Origin: Streptomyces sp. B21-083
GTDB lineage: Bacteria > Actinomycetota > Actinomycetes > Streptomycetales > Streptomycetaceae
Reading direction: 5' to 3'
Assembly (NCBI RefSeq): GCF_036898825.1
Contig: NZ_JARUND010000002.1
Location: 1,116,001 to 1,180,000 of the forward strand
Length of the DNA stretch: 64,000 bases
Shown one piece after another: positions 17,593 to 27,700 of this stretch; position 1 is the first letter of the stretch; each line of letters begins with the position of its first letter. The translations under genes were made by a program, and so were the position numbers. The notes below the pieces were generated by a model that had not been told where the DNA came from, ran no database searches, and saw only the letters and a list, made by a program, of their open reading frames with translations.

Positions 17593-18480
17593 ATGTCTCA
17601 CAAGCCCGCCCCTGCCCCCGGCAACAACCGCGTGGACACCATCGACTCGCTCGACGGCCTCCATGCCGACCTGGCTCGACGGCACAGGTCCACACAAAGC
17701 AGTGGAGCCACAGTCCCCGACGCTGTGGTCGACGCCGACCTCGCCGCGCTGCAGCGCGACGGACACGTCATCCTGGACAACCTCCTCACCGAAGCCGAGT
17801 GCGAGGAAATCCGGGCAGCCGTGGTGCCCCTGCTGAACAACACCGGACGCAACACCTTCGAGGGCCACCTGACCCAGCGCGTCTACAGCGTCCTCAACAA
17901 GACCCGGGCCTGTGACCGCATGGTCGACCACCCGAGAGTACTGGCCCTGCTGGACCGGCTGCTGCTGCCCAACTACCTGCTCTCCCAACTCCAGGTCATC
18001 AACATCCTCCCCGGCGAGGACGCCCAGCTGCTGCACCACGACGACGGCATGTACCCCCTGCCCCGCCCCCGGCCGCCGCTCAGCGCCGCCACGGTGTGGT
18101 CCATCGACGCCTTCACCCAGGAAAACGGGGCCACCGTGGTCCTGCCGGACAGCCACCGCTGGGACGACAGTCGCCAACCGGCCGACGACGACGCCCGGGT
18201 GCAGGCCGTCATGCCGCCCGGCTCGTGCGTCTTCTTCGTCGGCACCCTGTGGCACGGGGGCGGCGCCAACGCGTCCGACCGTGCCCGCCTGGCGGTTACG
18301 GCCCAGTACTGCGAGCCATGGCTGCGGCCGCAGGAGGCGTTCAACCTCTCCACCACCCGGGACACCGTCCGAGTGGTGTCCGAGGACATCCGCCGGATGC
18401 TCGGCTACAGCATCCATCCGCCCTTCGTCGGGATGGTCGAGGGCATGCACCCCAAGCGCCTGCTCGACACCCCGTCCTGA
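17593..18480 (+). CDS. Phytanoyl-CoA dioxygenase (PhyH) family protein
   Basis: This 295-residue protein belongs to the Fe(II)/2-oxoglutarate-dependent PhyH group. The N-terminal part shows the family opening (ALQRDGHVILDNLLTEAECEEI), the facial-triad HxD is in LLHHDDGMY (about residues 153-156), and the distal His is in GTLWHGGG with Arg in SDRARLAVT for 2-oxoglutarate. Such enzymes hydroxylate lipids, acyl-CoAs or natural products. The ATG follows TGAGGAG and lies 15 bp after the TetR stop. A broken gene of the same family lies at 29.3-29.7 kb. Confidence 0.9.
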   Translation: MSHKPAPAPGNNRVDTIDSLDGLHADLARRHRSTQSSGATVPDAVVDADLAALQRDGHVILDNLLTEAECEEIRAAVVPLLNNTGRNTFEGHLTQRVYSVLNKTRACDRMVDHPRVLALLDRLLLPNYLLSQLQVINILPGEDAQLLHHDDGMYPLPRPRPPLSAATVWSIDAFTQENGATVVLPDSHRWDDSRQPADDDARVQAVMPPGSCVFFVGTLWHGGGANASDRARLAVTAQYCEPWLRPQEAFNLSTTRDTVRVVSEDIRRMLGYSIHPPFVGMVEGMHPKRLLDTPS

Positions 18481-18768
18481 GTACGCGTCACAGGGCCCGG
18501 CGGGCTTCCGGACATTCGGCAGGGCGGCGGTACGTACGGTCGCGGCCCCGGCTCGGATGTGCTCCATTGGCCATCTCGTCGCGTTTCAGCGTGAGGCCGA
18601 CCTGCCGCCTGGCCTCACCGAGGGACTCAATGCCGCCAAGGTGTCACCTGACCAGACTCAGCGACGCGGGCGGGCGCGGGATTCAGGCGCTGTGGTGTGA
18701 CGCCGCTCGGCCGATCACGTAGGCCCCACACGTCTTGTCGACAGGCGGCTGTCCGGCATGGACGTGGG
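18481..18768. other. Gene-free stretch
   Basis: I see no supported gene between the PhyH stop and the LuxR-type remnant; the reading frames have no recognisable similarity. Confidence 0.5.
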
Positions 18769-19065
18769 TCACGGGTGGGCCGGGAGCCAGCGCTGCTGGA
18801 CGGCGCGTACGCCGGCCTCGAAGCGGCTGCGCGCGCCGAGACGGTCCATCAGTTCGAAGGCGATGCGGCGGGCGGTGCGGTGGGACACTCCGAGGCGCTT
18901 GGCGATGGCCTCGTCGGTGTGGCCCTCGGCGAGCAGGCGCAGGGCGGTGGCCTGCTGGCCGGTGAGGCCGTGCGCGTCGGTGGGGACGAACTGGCCGAGT
19001 GGGCTGGGCGGGGGTGGCCGCGGCCCAGGTCATCTCGGAGACCCAGACGCCCTGCCCGCCGCCTT
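18769..19065 (-). pseudogene. LuxR-type regulator, C-terminal DNA-binding remnant
   Basis: The minus frame ending at TGA 18769-18771 encodes DAHGLTGQQATALRLLAEGHT then DEAIAKRLGVSHRTARRI and ELMDRLGARSRFEAGVRA, a complete LuxR/GerE helix-turn-helix. Upstream the coding continues in a different frame (GVWVSEMTWAAAT), so there is a frameshift near 19010, and no N-terminal sensor domain remains. It lies beside the left tRNA-Gly remnant. Confidence 0.7.
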
Positions 19066-19197
19066 TCGAAGCCGTGCCCACAGCGTGCCCATAAGAGCGG
19101 AGAACCGCGGTCAACAGCCGGCGACCATGCGCTGCCGGGCACCAGCCAAGAGAGCATATGCCCAGGTCAGAAGCCATGTGCCTGCCCAAGCGCCATG

Positions 19198-19242
19198 GCT
19201 TCCCAAGCTGAGGCTGCGAGTTGATTCTCGTCATCTGCTCCA
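19198..19242 (+). repeat. tRNA-Gly(CCC) 3' half, decayed: left attachment-site copy
   Basis: GCTTCCCAAGC is the anticodon arm of a tRNA-Gly(CCC); the T-arm GCGAGTTGATTCTCGT and the acceptor end ...CTGCTCCA follow. No 5' half precedes it, and the T loop has lost one base (GTTGATTC instead of GTTCGATTC), so it is not a working tRNA. A similar 46-bp sequence lies at 28601-28646. Integrative elements commonly leave such 3'-half duplications. Confidence 0.7.
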
Positions 19243-19249
19243 TGCGAAA

Positions 19250-19280
19250 CCCCCAGGTCAATGACCCGGGGGTTCTTTGT
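19250..19280 (+). terminator. Rho-independent terminator behind the left tRNA-Gly remnant
   Basis: CCCCCAGGTC (19250-19259) pairs with GACCCGGGGG (19263-19272) with one wobble, loop AAT, followed by TTCTTTGTT. The same hairpin design follows the right copy, so the tRNA terminator was duplicated together with the tRNA end. Confidence 0.7.
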
Positions 19281-19549
19281 TGTCTAGACCGATGGGCGGG
19301 GCGGGCACCACATCCGCACCATAAGGGCGCGGCTAGCTGCCCGTGGGCTTGGCGGAACGGGCCGCTGACGGTCGCCACAACGCGGAGTGTCGGCGGCCTC
19401 TGAACCCGGACCCTTCAGGGTTGGTGAGTTCTGTCCCCGTCTATGACTCTGCTGCGCGATTCGCTGCGGTGGTGGGGCGTGGTCCGCGGTGATCGTTCCT
19501 GAAGGGCCGGATCCGCCCGTCGCTCAGGACCGGCTCGGATCAGACCGCG

Positions 19550-21154
19550 TCACGCCGTTGGCCGGTACGGCCCCGTGCTCAGCTTCTCGGGCAGCGGGTC
19601 GGTGAGGCCGCCGCTCGGCGACTGCCGCTTGGCGGAGGGCTCGGTCGGCCAGACCGCGGGGCAGTGGGTGCCCTTGCGGGGGGTCTTCAGGGTGAGGAGG
19701 TAGGTGTCGATGGCGTCACGCGCGCACGGGCTCCGATAGTAGACGGCGTGGCCGACACCGTCGTACGTGAGGAGCACCGCCTCGCGGCCGATCTGGCGGG
19801 CCGCGTTGGAGGCCCACTCGTACGGCGTCGCCGGGTCGAAACGGCTGTTGACCATCAGGATCGGCGGGGTCCCGTCGACGTGGAGCCGGCGCGGCGGATT
19901 GGTCACCTCGGTCGGCCAGTTCTGGCAGCCGGTCTGGACCGTCCAGCCGATGGGGCTGACGCGGGTGACGGGGGCGAGGCGGACGAGCTCACGTTCGAAG
20001 CCCGCGAGGGTGGCGTACGCGGGAACGTCGAAGTCGTAGTCCTGGCACACCACCGAGAAGAACGGGTAGTCCGTCGGCTCGCCGTACTTCGGGAGCGACC
20101 GTGCCGTCGCCGGCGCTGCGGCGTCCATGTCGGCGAGATCCTTCGCCAACTGGAACCAGGTGGACGGCCTGTACAGGGGGCCCACGATGAGGCTCTGGAC
20201 CTCCTGGGGAGTGACCGTGTGGGGCGGGTCCCCCGGAAGGACCAGCTCACCGGCGTCCGCGCGTTTGTAGAGCGACCCGAACAGGGCGCGGGCGTCCTGG
20301 TCGTGGAGCGCGCAGGACGGCGTACGGGCGCACCAGTCGGCGAACTGGCCGTACGCCTCCTCCAATGCCCTGGTCTCGGTCTTCTGGAAGTCCCACATGC
20401 CCAGGCTGTGGTCCATGTTGGAGTCGAGGGTCATCGCGCGGACGCGGTGCGGATAGCGCTCGGCGTACTGCTGGCCCAGCAAGGTGCCGTAGGAGATGCC
20501 GTAGTAGCTGATCCGCTGCTCGCCGAGTCCGGCGCGGATCGCGTCCATGTCGCGGACGACGCTGCCGGTGTCCATGTGGTCGACGAGCGGCCCGGTCAGG
20601 TCGCGGCAGTTCTCGCCGAGCGCGCGGTTCGCCTCGCGGAGGTCGTCGAAGGAGGAGTCGCTGTCCGGGTAGAGCAACTCACCCTGGGCCGTCAGCAGGT
20701 CCGTGTCGCACATCACCGGGTTGCTGCGGCCGACGCCGCGTGGGTCGAAGCCCACGATGTCGAACCGCTTCAGCAGTTCGGGCGAGAAGGAGTCGGGAGC
20801 GTCGAGCGCGAAGTCCACACCGGAGCCGCCCGGGCCACCGGGGTTGATCAGCAGCGAGCCGATCCGGCGCTCGGGGTCGGTGGCCAGGTGACGGGCGAGG
20901 GCCAGGTCGATGGTGGCGCCGTGGGGTCGGTTCCAATCCACGGGCACCTTGAGAGTGGCGCACTCGAAGGTGCCCTGGCCGGTGGGTGATTCACAGGGTT
21001 TCCAGGCTATGCGCCCGGGCGACGCGGGCTTGGCCGAGGGGGTGGCGACGGCGGTCCCGGTGAGCAACTGGCCGAACAGTGCGGTGACCAGGGCTCCGAC
21101 AGCCAGTCGTCTGCGCGCTCTCGAGCGCGGGGTCGGTGGGGGGTTGGATGACAC
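19550..21154 (-). CDS. Secreted tripeptidyl aminopeptidase (alpha/beta hydrolase, TAP type)
   Basis: This 534-residue protease has a twin-Arg-rich N-region and hydrophobic signal (RSRARRRLAVGALVTALFGQ, cleavage near ATA). The alpha/beta-hydrolase core carries the oxyanion motif NPGGPGGSG, nucleophile Ser in GISYGTLLG (S221), Asp in NSRFDPATPY and His in GVGHAVYY; a TAP C-terminal domain encloses the active site. It releases tripeptides from protein N-termini outside the cell. GTG 21154 is chosen because GGAGG precedes it with 7-nt spacing; the frame is open to 21241 but without a start signal. It lies between the two tRNA-Gly remnants. Confidence 0.9.
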   Translation of the reverse strand: MSSNPPPTPRSRARRRLAVGALVTALFGQLLTGTAVATPSAKPASPGRIAWKPCESPTGQGTFECATLKVPVDWNRPHGATIDLALARHLATDPERRIGSLLINPGGPGGSGVDFALDAPDSFSPELLKRFDIVGFDPRGVGRSNPVMCDTDLLTAQGELLYPDSDSSFDDLREANRALGENCRDLTGPLVDHMDTGSVVRDMDAIRAGLGEQRISYYGISYGTLLGQQYAERYPHRVRAMTLDSNMDHSLGMWDFQKTETRALEEAYGQFADWCARTPSCALHDQDARALFGSLYKRADAGELVLPGDPPHTVTPQEVQSLIVGPLYRPSTWFQLAKDLADMDAAAPATARSLPKYGEPTDYPFFSVVCQDYDFDVPAYATLAGFERELVRLAPVTRVSPIGWTVQTGCQNWPTEVTNPPRRLHVDGTPPILMVNSRFDPATPYEWASNAARQIGREAVLLTYDGVGHAVYYRSPCARDAIDTYLLTLKTPRKGTHCPAVWPTEPSAKRQSPSGGLTDPLPEKLSTGPYRPTA

Positions 21155-22200
21155 GGTTGTTCCTCCATGAATCAGGAGTCCAGGAGATGGATCACAGCAT
21201 GGGCACAACATACTTGTAATTTCAAGCAAATTGATGATCAATCAGATAACGACGGGCTCAACTCCTTGTCCAGGGGCCCGGGATGTGGCGTCCGGGCCGG
21301 GGCGACACAGCGCGGCGGCCCGGACGAGTACCGAGGCGTCGGAGTCGTCGCCCGCTCGGGATCCCGTCCGCCGTCCGACCTCACCGGCCTCGCCGATGCC
21401 ACGGGCCTGACCGGCGCGTTCGCAGACGCGCCGCGCAGGCTGCGATCGTGTGGCACCGGGCGCTGACCCGTGCGCAGGCGGTCGATCTGGCGGTGATGCT
21501 CACCGGCGGCGGCGAGCCGATATCGGATCCGGCCCTGTCGCGGGATCAGACGGAGGTCTTCGGCCCGGTCACCTCCACTACGACCCGCTGGCGCCTACCG
21601 GCGGGGCCCCGCCCCAGCCGCAGTCGCCCGCTTGCACCCGGCGAGAGCTGCTGCCCGGGAAGTCGGCTGGCTGCAGGCGGCCGAGACCAGGTGCGGCACA
21701 CCTGCGGCCCCGTGCAGACGACCACTGGCCCACCCGGCCTGCTCCTGGACATGACACAACCCTCGTCACCTGCCACGCGAAGGAGAAGCAGGCGGCCACC
21801 GATGAACGCGGCTTCGGGTAAGGGCTACCGCCGTACCTCTCGGCGAGCTGGGCGGACGACAACGTCTCAAGATCCCCGACTGTGAGGATGCGGGAGACAC
21901 CGCTCGAGGGTCTGACCCGATCCCCGATTGACGCTCCGGCTGTCCTCACTCTGGATCGTCGGCCTTCCGAGCGCGGTGCCGTCGCGCGTACCGGTTCAGA
22001 GTCGCTCGACGGTCACGCCACGGGGCGCCGTTGCCGACCAGGGCCGGTTGAACCTCCTCCCACCAAGCACCCGGCAAGCACCCGGCACAGAAAAATCACA
22101 CGCCTCCCACAGAAGCCGCTCCTCTCGCGAGGATTACCCATCCGTAACACGTCTAGGGTCCCTTCCACCCCCCATTACTTGAAACTTGAAAGGACGTGAC
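21155..22200. other. Intergenic region, no supported gene
   Basis: The first 100 bp are unusually AT-rich (TTGATGATCAATCAGATAA) and should hold the promoter of the aminopeptidase gene. Further on, short coding-like pieces appear (for example HRALTRAQAVDLAVMLTGGG near 21450 on plus and ILTVGDLETLSSAQLAERYG near 21870 on minus), but none forms a complete gene and I do not recognise a family. They may be further remnants. Confidence 0.5.
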
Positions 22201-24171
22201 GTGCGTTCACGTTCCCACATACAGAAGCGGCACCGGGCGACTCGCAAAGGCCGCACCGTTCCGGTGCTCCTCGCGCTCGCCGCAGCGGGTTCCGTGTTGG
22301 CCGTGCCCGCGTTGGCCAGCGGGCCGGACGGCCCGGACCGAGCCGACCTGCGAGCCGACGTCAACCGTGACGGTACGGTCGACGTCCTCGGCGAGAGCGA
22401 CACCACCGGTGAGGACAGTTGGTCGACCGGGCGCGGAGCGGTCGTCCTGCCCAACATCGACGACGACAGCAAGCGCTGCCCGGTCACAGGTTCGGACGGC
22501 AAGCCGCTCACCGACGAGGAGTTGGCGTCCTGCAACGACGCCACCGACACCCGGGTCAACGGCGCCGCCGACGCCGCCGACCTGGCCCGTGTGCGCTCCG
22601 TGCCGATGAAGGACCTCCCCGACGGCGCCACGGGCAGGGTGAGCGTGAGCGCGGGAGCGGCCCACTCCCGGGTGTTCCTGCAGCGGGGCGACACGTGGGT
22701 GCCGGTCGAGCCCGGCACCCGCCTGTCTGCCGCCGCGCTGCGCTCGGGCGCGGTGTTCGGTGTCGAGGCGACCGACATCATCCGCGACAACGCCGTCTGG
22801 GACGGGACGGTGCGCATCCGGCTGTCCGTGACGTCCTCCGACGGCCTCTCCTCCGACGAGATCACCCTGCGGACCGCTCCGCTGCTGACCCAGCATCACC
22901 TCCAGAAGACCGAGCAGGTGATGGTCTCGAAGCTACCGGTCAACACCGACTTCGCTCGCGGTCAGCACGAGTTCGTGAACAGCCTGGGCAAGGCGGTGAA
23001 GGCGGCCGGCGTCACGAAACCACTCGTGACCCTGGACGGATACGACGAGATCTGGGCGCAGGACTTCGTCGAGCCGGCGTACGTCAGCATGACCGGAGCG
23101 GACGGGCACCGCCAAGCGATGCGGATCATGCTGCGTTCCGCCCAGCCGGATCGCGAGGCCGGCCGCGAGCTGTTCGAGAAGCTGCGCGGGCCGAACGTCG
23201 GAGCGGTGCAGGTCTCCGGTGTGCGCGACTCGGAGGAGTGGACGCTGAACTCCATGGGCAACCTGGAGACCATCCCGCCTTACACGCACGGTGGGGAATC
23301 CTTCCCGGCGGGCCGCGTCATCATGGGCGAGCGCAAGGACAACGGCTCGAAGCCGGCGCAGGCCATGCGAACGCTGCTGAGGTCGCAGGGACTCCAGGAC
23401 CCGCTGCTCCTGGACACCTCCTGGCTCTACGTCGGCCACGTCGACGAGTTCGTGCAGTTCCTGCCCGCCGACACCCCGCGCGGCTGGCGCATCGGCGTCG
23501 CCGACCCCGAGGCGGGAATGCGACTGCTGCGCGACGCCCAGCGCGATGGCCACGGCTCCACGAAGATGTTCTCGGTGCCCGGTACGCCCGACGTCCCCGC
23601 TCCCACCGAGACCATCGACCAGGTCCTCGCCTCGCGCACGTGGGCCGCCGACAACACCCGCGCCGCCGAGCGCATCGAGGCGAACCTGGACGTCCTCAAG
23701 CGGGAGACGGGCGTCACCGACGACGAGATCGTCCGGGTGCCGGCCCTGTTCACGCGGGGCACGCTGCAGGAGGACTCCTCCGGGGACAAGACACGCATGC
23801 CGCTGCTGAAGCAGCTGGGCGGACGGTTCCAGGCACCGGAGGAGACGAGCAGCCTCGGTCAGCAGGGACTGCTCGACGTGCTGGCCGGCGGCGGGACCGC
23901 CGGAGAGGCGGCCACGCGGGCCAGCGCGTACGTGCCGGGCGCGGTGAACGGCATCCTGCTCGACCGGAAGCACTACCTGGCGCCGCGCCAGTGGGGTCCG
24001 GTGGTCGGCGGCAAGGACATCTTCACGCAGGCCGTGACCGCCGCGTACGCCGGGGCCGGGCTGAAGGTCTCCTACCTGGACGACTGGTCCACGTACCACC
24101 TCAACATGGGTGAGATCCACTGCGCGACGAACACGCTGCGGGACGTCTCCGCGGCCTGGTGGAAGCAGTAG
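22201..24171 (+). CDS. Secreted protein-arginine deiminase (PAD domain)
   Basis: This 656-residue protein converts protein arginine to citrulline, by family. After a basic, hydrophobic signal peptide (VPVLLALAAAGSVLAVPALA) and an Ig-like/PAD-middle region comes the PAD catalytic fold. All four residues of the human PAD4 site are visible: D288 in WAQDF, H413 and D415 in VGHVDEFVQF, and C641 in GEIHCATN. GTG 22201 is preferred because AAAGGA precedes it by 6 nt; TTG 22186 is an alternative. PAD-fold enzymes are rare outside vertebrates. The gene is one of three secreted products between the tRNA-Gly remnants. Confidence 0.92.
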   Translation: MRSRSHIQKRHRATRKGRTVPVLLALAAAGSVLAVPALASGPDGPDRADLRADVNRDGTVDVLGESDTTGEDSWSTGRGAVVLPNIDDDSKRCPVTGSDGKPLTDEELASCNDATDTRVNGAADAADLARVRSVPMKDLPDGATGRVSVSAGAAHSRVFLQRGDTWVPVEPGTRLSAAALRSGAVFGVEATDIIRDNAVWDGTVRIRLSVTSSDGLSSDEITLRTAPLLTQHHLQKTEQVMVSKLPVNTDFARGQHEFVNSLGKAVKAAGVTKPLVTLDGYDEIWAQDFVEPAYVSMTGADGHRQAMRIMLRSAQPDREAGRELFEKLRGPNVGAVQVSGVRDSEEWTLNSMGNLETIPPYTHGGESFPAGRVIMGERKDNGSKPAQAMRTLLRSQGLQDPLLLDTSWLYVGHVDEFVQFLPADTPRGWRIGVADPEAGMRLLRDAQRDGHGSTKMFSVPGTPDVPAPTETIDQVLASRTWAADNTRAAERIEANLDVLKRETGVTDDEIVRVPALFTRGTLQEDSSGDKTRMPLLKQLGGRFQAPEETSSLGQQGLLDVLAGGGTAGEAATRASAYVPGAVNGILLDRKHYLAPRQWGPVVGGKDIFTQAVTAAYAGAGLKVSYLDDWSTYHLNMGEIHCATNTLRDVSAAWWKQ

Positions 24172-24451
24172 CTCCGGCCGGTGCCGAGCGCACGGGCGGA
24201 CGCGGGGTCAGAATCAGCGAAACCGTCTGAAGGTCATCGCCGGCCACCAGGGCACCGCCCGGGCCGCGAAGGAGGACGCCCGGGACTCGGGCATCCTCCG
24301 CCGCACCCTGACCGCCCTGCGGGAGACCGGGCACACCTGACGATCACACTCGACCTGAACAAGGCCGAGTCCCCCGACATCACCATGCCGGAGAGCTCGG
24401 CCAAATCCTCCTCCTTCATGGTCCTGGGCTTCCCGGACCCCGCGCAAGAAA
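24172..24451. other. Gene remnant region after the deiminase
   Basis: A plus-strand frame reads QRNRLKVIAGHQGTARAAKE then ILRRTLTALRETGHT to a stop at 24338-24340. It looks like the C-terminus of a broken gene, but I cannot name the family. Nothing else is supported here. Confidence 0.4.
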
Positions 24452-24497
24452 GCCGGGCCGGGCGGTCCGTGTTCTCACACGGACCGCCCGGCCCGGC
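24452..24497. terminator. Perfect 20-bp stem hairpin
   Basis: The arms 24452-24471 and 24478-24497 are perfect inverted repeats of 20 bp (GC-rich, ending GTCCGTG/CACGGAC) around a 6-nt loop TTCTCA. It lies between the deiminase and the leftward S8 protease gene and can act as a terminator for both directions. No U tract follows, which is usual in Streptomyces. Confidence 0.75.
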
Positions 24498-24746
24498 TCC
24501 GGTCGTTGTCAGGAGGCCTGGGAGGTACGCGAGGGCACCCGTGTGGGCCAGCCTGCTGCCCGCGCCCCATTCCGTCTGGCCGGGGGTCGTCCTGACCACC
24601 AGGACGGTGCAGTTCAGATCCGCCCAGAACGAGATGACCTGGCCGGAACCCGCGTTGTTGCCGGTGGAGCGCGCGGTGGCGATGTCCGGGATGTCCGTGC
24701 GCCTGAGGTCCGCGGGCCGTGTCGCCACTGCCCGCGGACCGTGCGC
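24498..24746. other. Gene-free stretch after the protease
   Basis: A minus-strand frame carries SGQVISFWADLNCTVLVVRT and GALAYLPGLL and looks mildly coding, but it has no start and runs through the hairpin. It could be a broken gene end; I do not recognise it. Confidence 0.35.
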
Positions 24747-27700
24747 CTACCGGGTGACCTTCGCGATGGCCACGGTGCCTGTTTCCACGACCGTGCTGAG
24801 CTTGTTCACCAGTCGTACCTCGCCGATGAGCCGACGGTCCTTGCCGGGGACCGCCGCGGGCGTGACGTGTGCGGAGACCTTCCTCGACGCTCCCATGCCG
24901 AGCTTCACCGCCTTGGAACCGTCGGCCTTGAGCGAGCCGAGCGTGGTGGAGAAGAACACGTCGCGGTAGTCGTACGTGGTCGAACCCGCGGGCGCCTCGA
25001 AGGCGAACACCTCGATCGTGTAGGTCCCGGAGGCCGGGTGGGCGATGGAGACGGACTCGTCGGAGTCGGAGTCCGCGTCCTGGGCGACCTGGGCTCCGTG
25101 GGAGTCGTACACCGCCAGGTCCAGGTCGGCGCCCTCGTCGGAGACGCCGCCGATGGCCACGTCCAGCGATGCGGTGCCCTTGGGGACCTTGACGGTGGTG
25201 GTCCGCGTGGCCCCCTCGGCGATGGTCGGCCGACCGGTCTCCTCGGAGCCGAGCGGGCCGTCCTTCAGGGTGCCGTCCACCGGCGCGTAGGTGTTGGTGA
25301 GCTTCCACGAGACAGCGGACGCGGTGCCGATCCTGGCCTGCGGGACGGTCACCGGCTTCGGGCCGAAGGACGCGCGGTACGCGGTGGCTTTGAGGTCGTA
25401 CGGGTTGTCGAACGGCTCCGTGAAGGAGAACGTGCTGACGGTGATCTCCCAGACACCGGCCCGAGGGTTGGCCCACGCGGCCTCGTCGATCGCGTCGTCG
25501 TCGTCCTCCTGCGGGAGGCCGTACGGGTCGACCGCCTGGAAGTACGCCCAGCCGCCCTCCTTCTCCCCGCCGATGGCGACCTCCAGCTTCCGCGTGCCCT
25601 CGGGGATGGTCACGAGGTACGACTTCACACCGTTGCGCTGCACCGAGCCCCGGGCGGAGAAGACGTACTTCGCCGGGGTGGAGACCACGACGGTCGTCAG
25701 GATCTGTTTGTCGGTGCCGACCGTGGCCGGTTGGTCGACCTCCAGGCGGGCGGTCTTGATACCCACGGACGTGGGCGAGGCCTGGACCTGGAATGTGACC
25801 GGCTTGTTCAGCGGGAGTACGACCCACTTGGGGCCGGGGATCGAGAAGGTGTCACCGGCGTTGTTCTTCAGCCGCAGCTCGTGCGAGAGCGGAGCGTCCG
25901 GGCCCGAGGTGCGGCTGATGGTGACCGGATAGGTCTTCGTCTGGCCAACCTTCAGCCCGCCCTCACGGTCGTAGATACCGGTGCCGAAGCCCGGGGTCTT
26001 CAGCTTCTGGTCGAGCGCGGTGTCGACCGGGGCGCTGACGGTGTAGTCGTAAGCCGACACGCCCCGTTCGATGGCTTTCCAGGCGGCGTTGACGTCGATG
26101 AGGCCGGCGCCCTCCGCGTTGGCCTGAAGTCCGGGGATGTGCTTGGCCGTTGACGTCAGGGCCGTGCGGAGCTTCGCCGGCGGCAGGTCGATGTGGCGCC
26201 CCTTCGCGGCGGACAGCAGCAGCGCGGTCGCGCCGGTGGCCTGCGGGGACGCCATCGACGTGCCCTGGTAAGCCGCGTAGCCGGGCGGCAGTTTCCAGCT
26301 GGTGCCCTGCACCATGCCCGGCATCCAGGTCGGGGTGGTGTTGACCGAGGAGCCGGGCGCCACCAGGGTCGGGGCGAAGCCGCCGTCCTCGCGCGGGCCG
26401 CGCGAGGAGAAGGGGAACACGGAGTACTTCGTCTTCACGACGGAGTCGTAGTTGGCGGCCCAGGTCTCCTTGGAGACGCCGGCGGCCACCGAGACCACCT
26501 TGTCGTCCAGGCCGGGGTCCTCCGCGGTGTTGGCGCCGGGACCGGAGTTGCCGCCCGCGACGACCAGCTGGACGCCGTACTGGTCGATGAGGCGCTGGTA
26601 GAGCTCGGCGCGCGCGTTGTTGCCGTCGTTGACCGCCGGCAGCTCGCCGATGGACATGTTGACGACGTCGACACCACGGTTCGCGACGAGATCGATCATC
26701 CCCTCGGTCATGGCGGTGGTGGAGCAGAAACCGTCGAACCCACAGGCACGGGCCGAGACGATCTGCGCGCCGGGAGCGGCGCCGTTCATCTTCCCGCCGA
26801 ACAGGCCATTGGCTGCGGCGATTCCGCCGACGTGCGTGCCGTGCCAGTCGCTGACGACACCGATGTCGACGTAGTCGGACTTCTTGCCGGCCCAGTCGGC
26901 GCCCAGCGGGTCCAGGGGTACGTCCTTGCGGATCTGTACGACGAACGGCTGCCGCTCGGAGATCCTGGTGGACGGCTTGTCCTTGCCGAACCAGCCGATC
27001 TGGTGGCCATCCCCGTACGGCCTCATCGGCTTGTCGTCGGTGAAGTCGTGGTTGTCGTTCACGTCGACGGTGACCGTGCCGGCCCCGGGGCTGTACAGCA
27101 CGCCCCAGTCGTCGGTGGTGTCCCCGTCACGGTTCGCGTCGCCGTCGGGGGCACCGTCAGTGATGTCACCGGCCTTGGTGGCCGACTCGTGGAAGAGGTT
27201 GATCCGGTACGAGCCCGCCGGGGCCTTCCAGGTCTTGCCGCCGTAGGTGAAGTCGGGCCCGGACACCCTGGTCGTCATCCGCCGCCAGGTCTCGTCGCCG
27301 TCGGTGACCGGGTCGGTGGAGGTCACCCAGTCGACGATCTTCCGCTGGCCGGTGGTCGTCTTCTGCAGCGCCGGGTGCGCGAGGTCCACGCCGGTGTCGA
27401 CGACACCGATGGTGACGCCGCGGCCGTCGGCCTCGGGGTTCTTCTGTACGAAGTCGACGGCGCCCGTCTCGTAGGAGGGGTTGTAGGGGTTCTTGGCGGG
27501 GGTGTTCCTGCCCGGGGCGGGGTTCGCGGGTTCGGTGCCCGAACTCGCCCGCACGGACGCGCCGTTCGCCATCCTGTTGGTTACAGCGGGAGGCGGGGCG
27601 ATCCTGATCTTCTGCCGTAGGTCGATGGCCTGCACGGAGGACAGCCTCGCGGCGGCCGCGATCGCCGATTCCGCCCTGTCGGCGGGGACGGTGGCCCGGA

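Noticed and set aside
19198..19242. Functional tRNA-Gly gene
   Set aside because: No 5' half, T loop one base short; only the 3' half can be folded.
26193..27620. 475-codon plus-strand frame inside the S8 protease gene
   Set aside because: Antisense shadow; composition typical of GC-frame mirror, whereas the minus frame has the catalytic triad.
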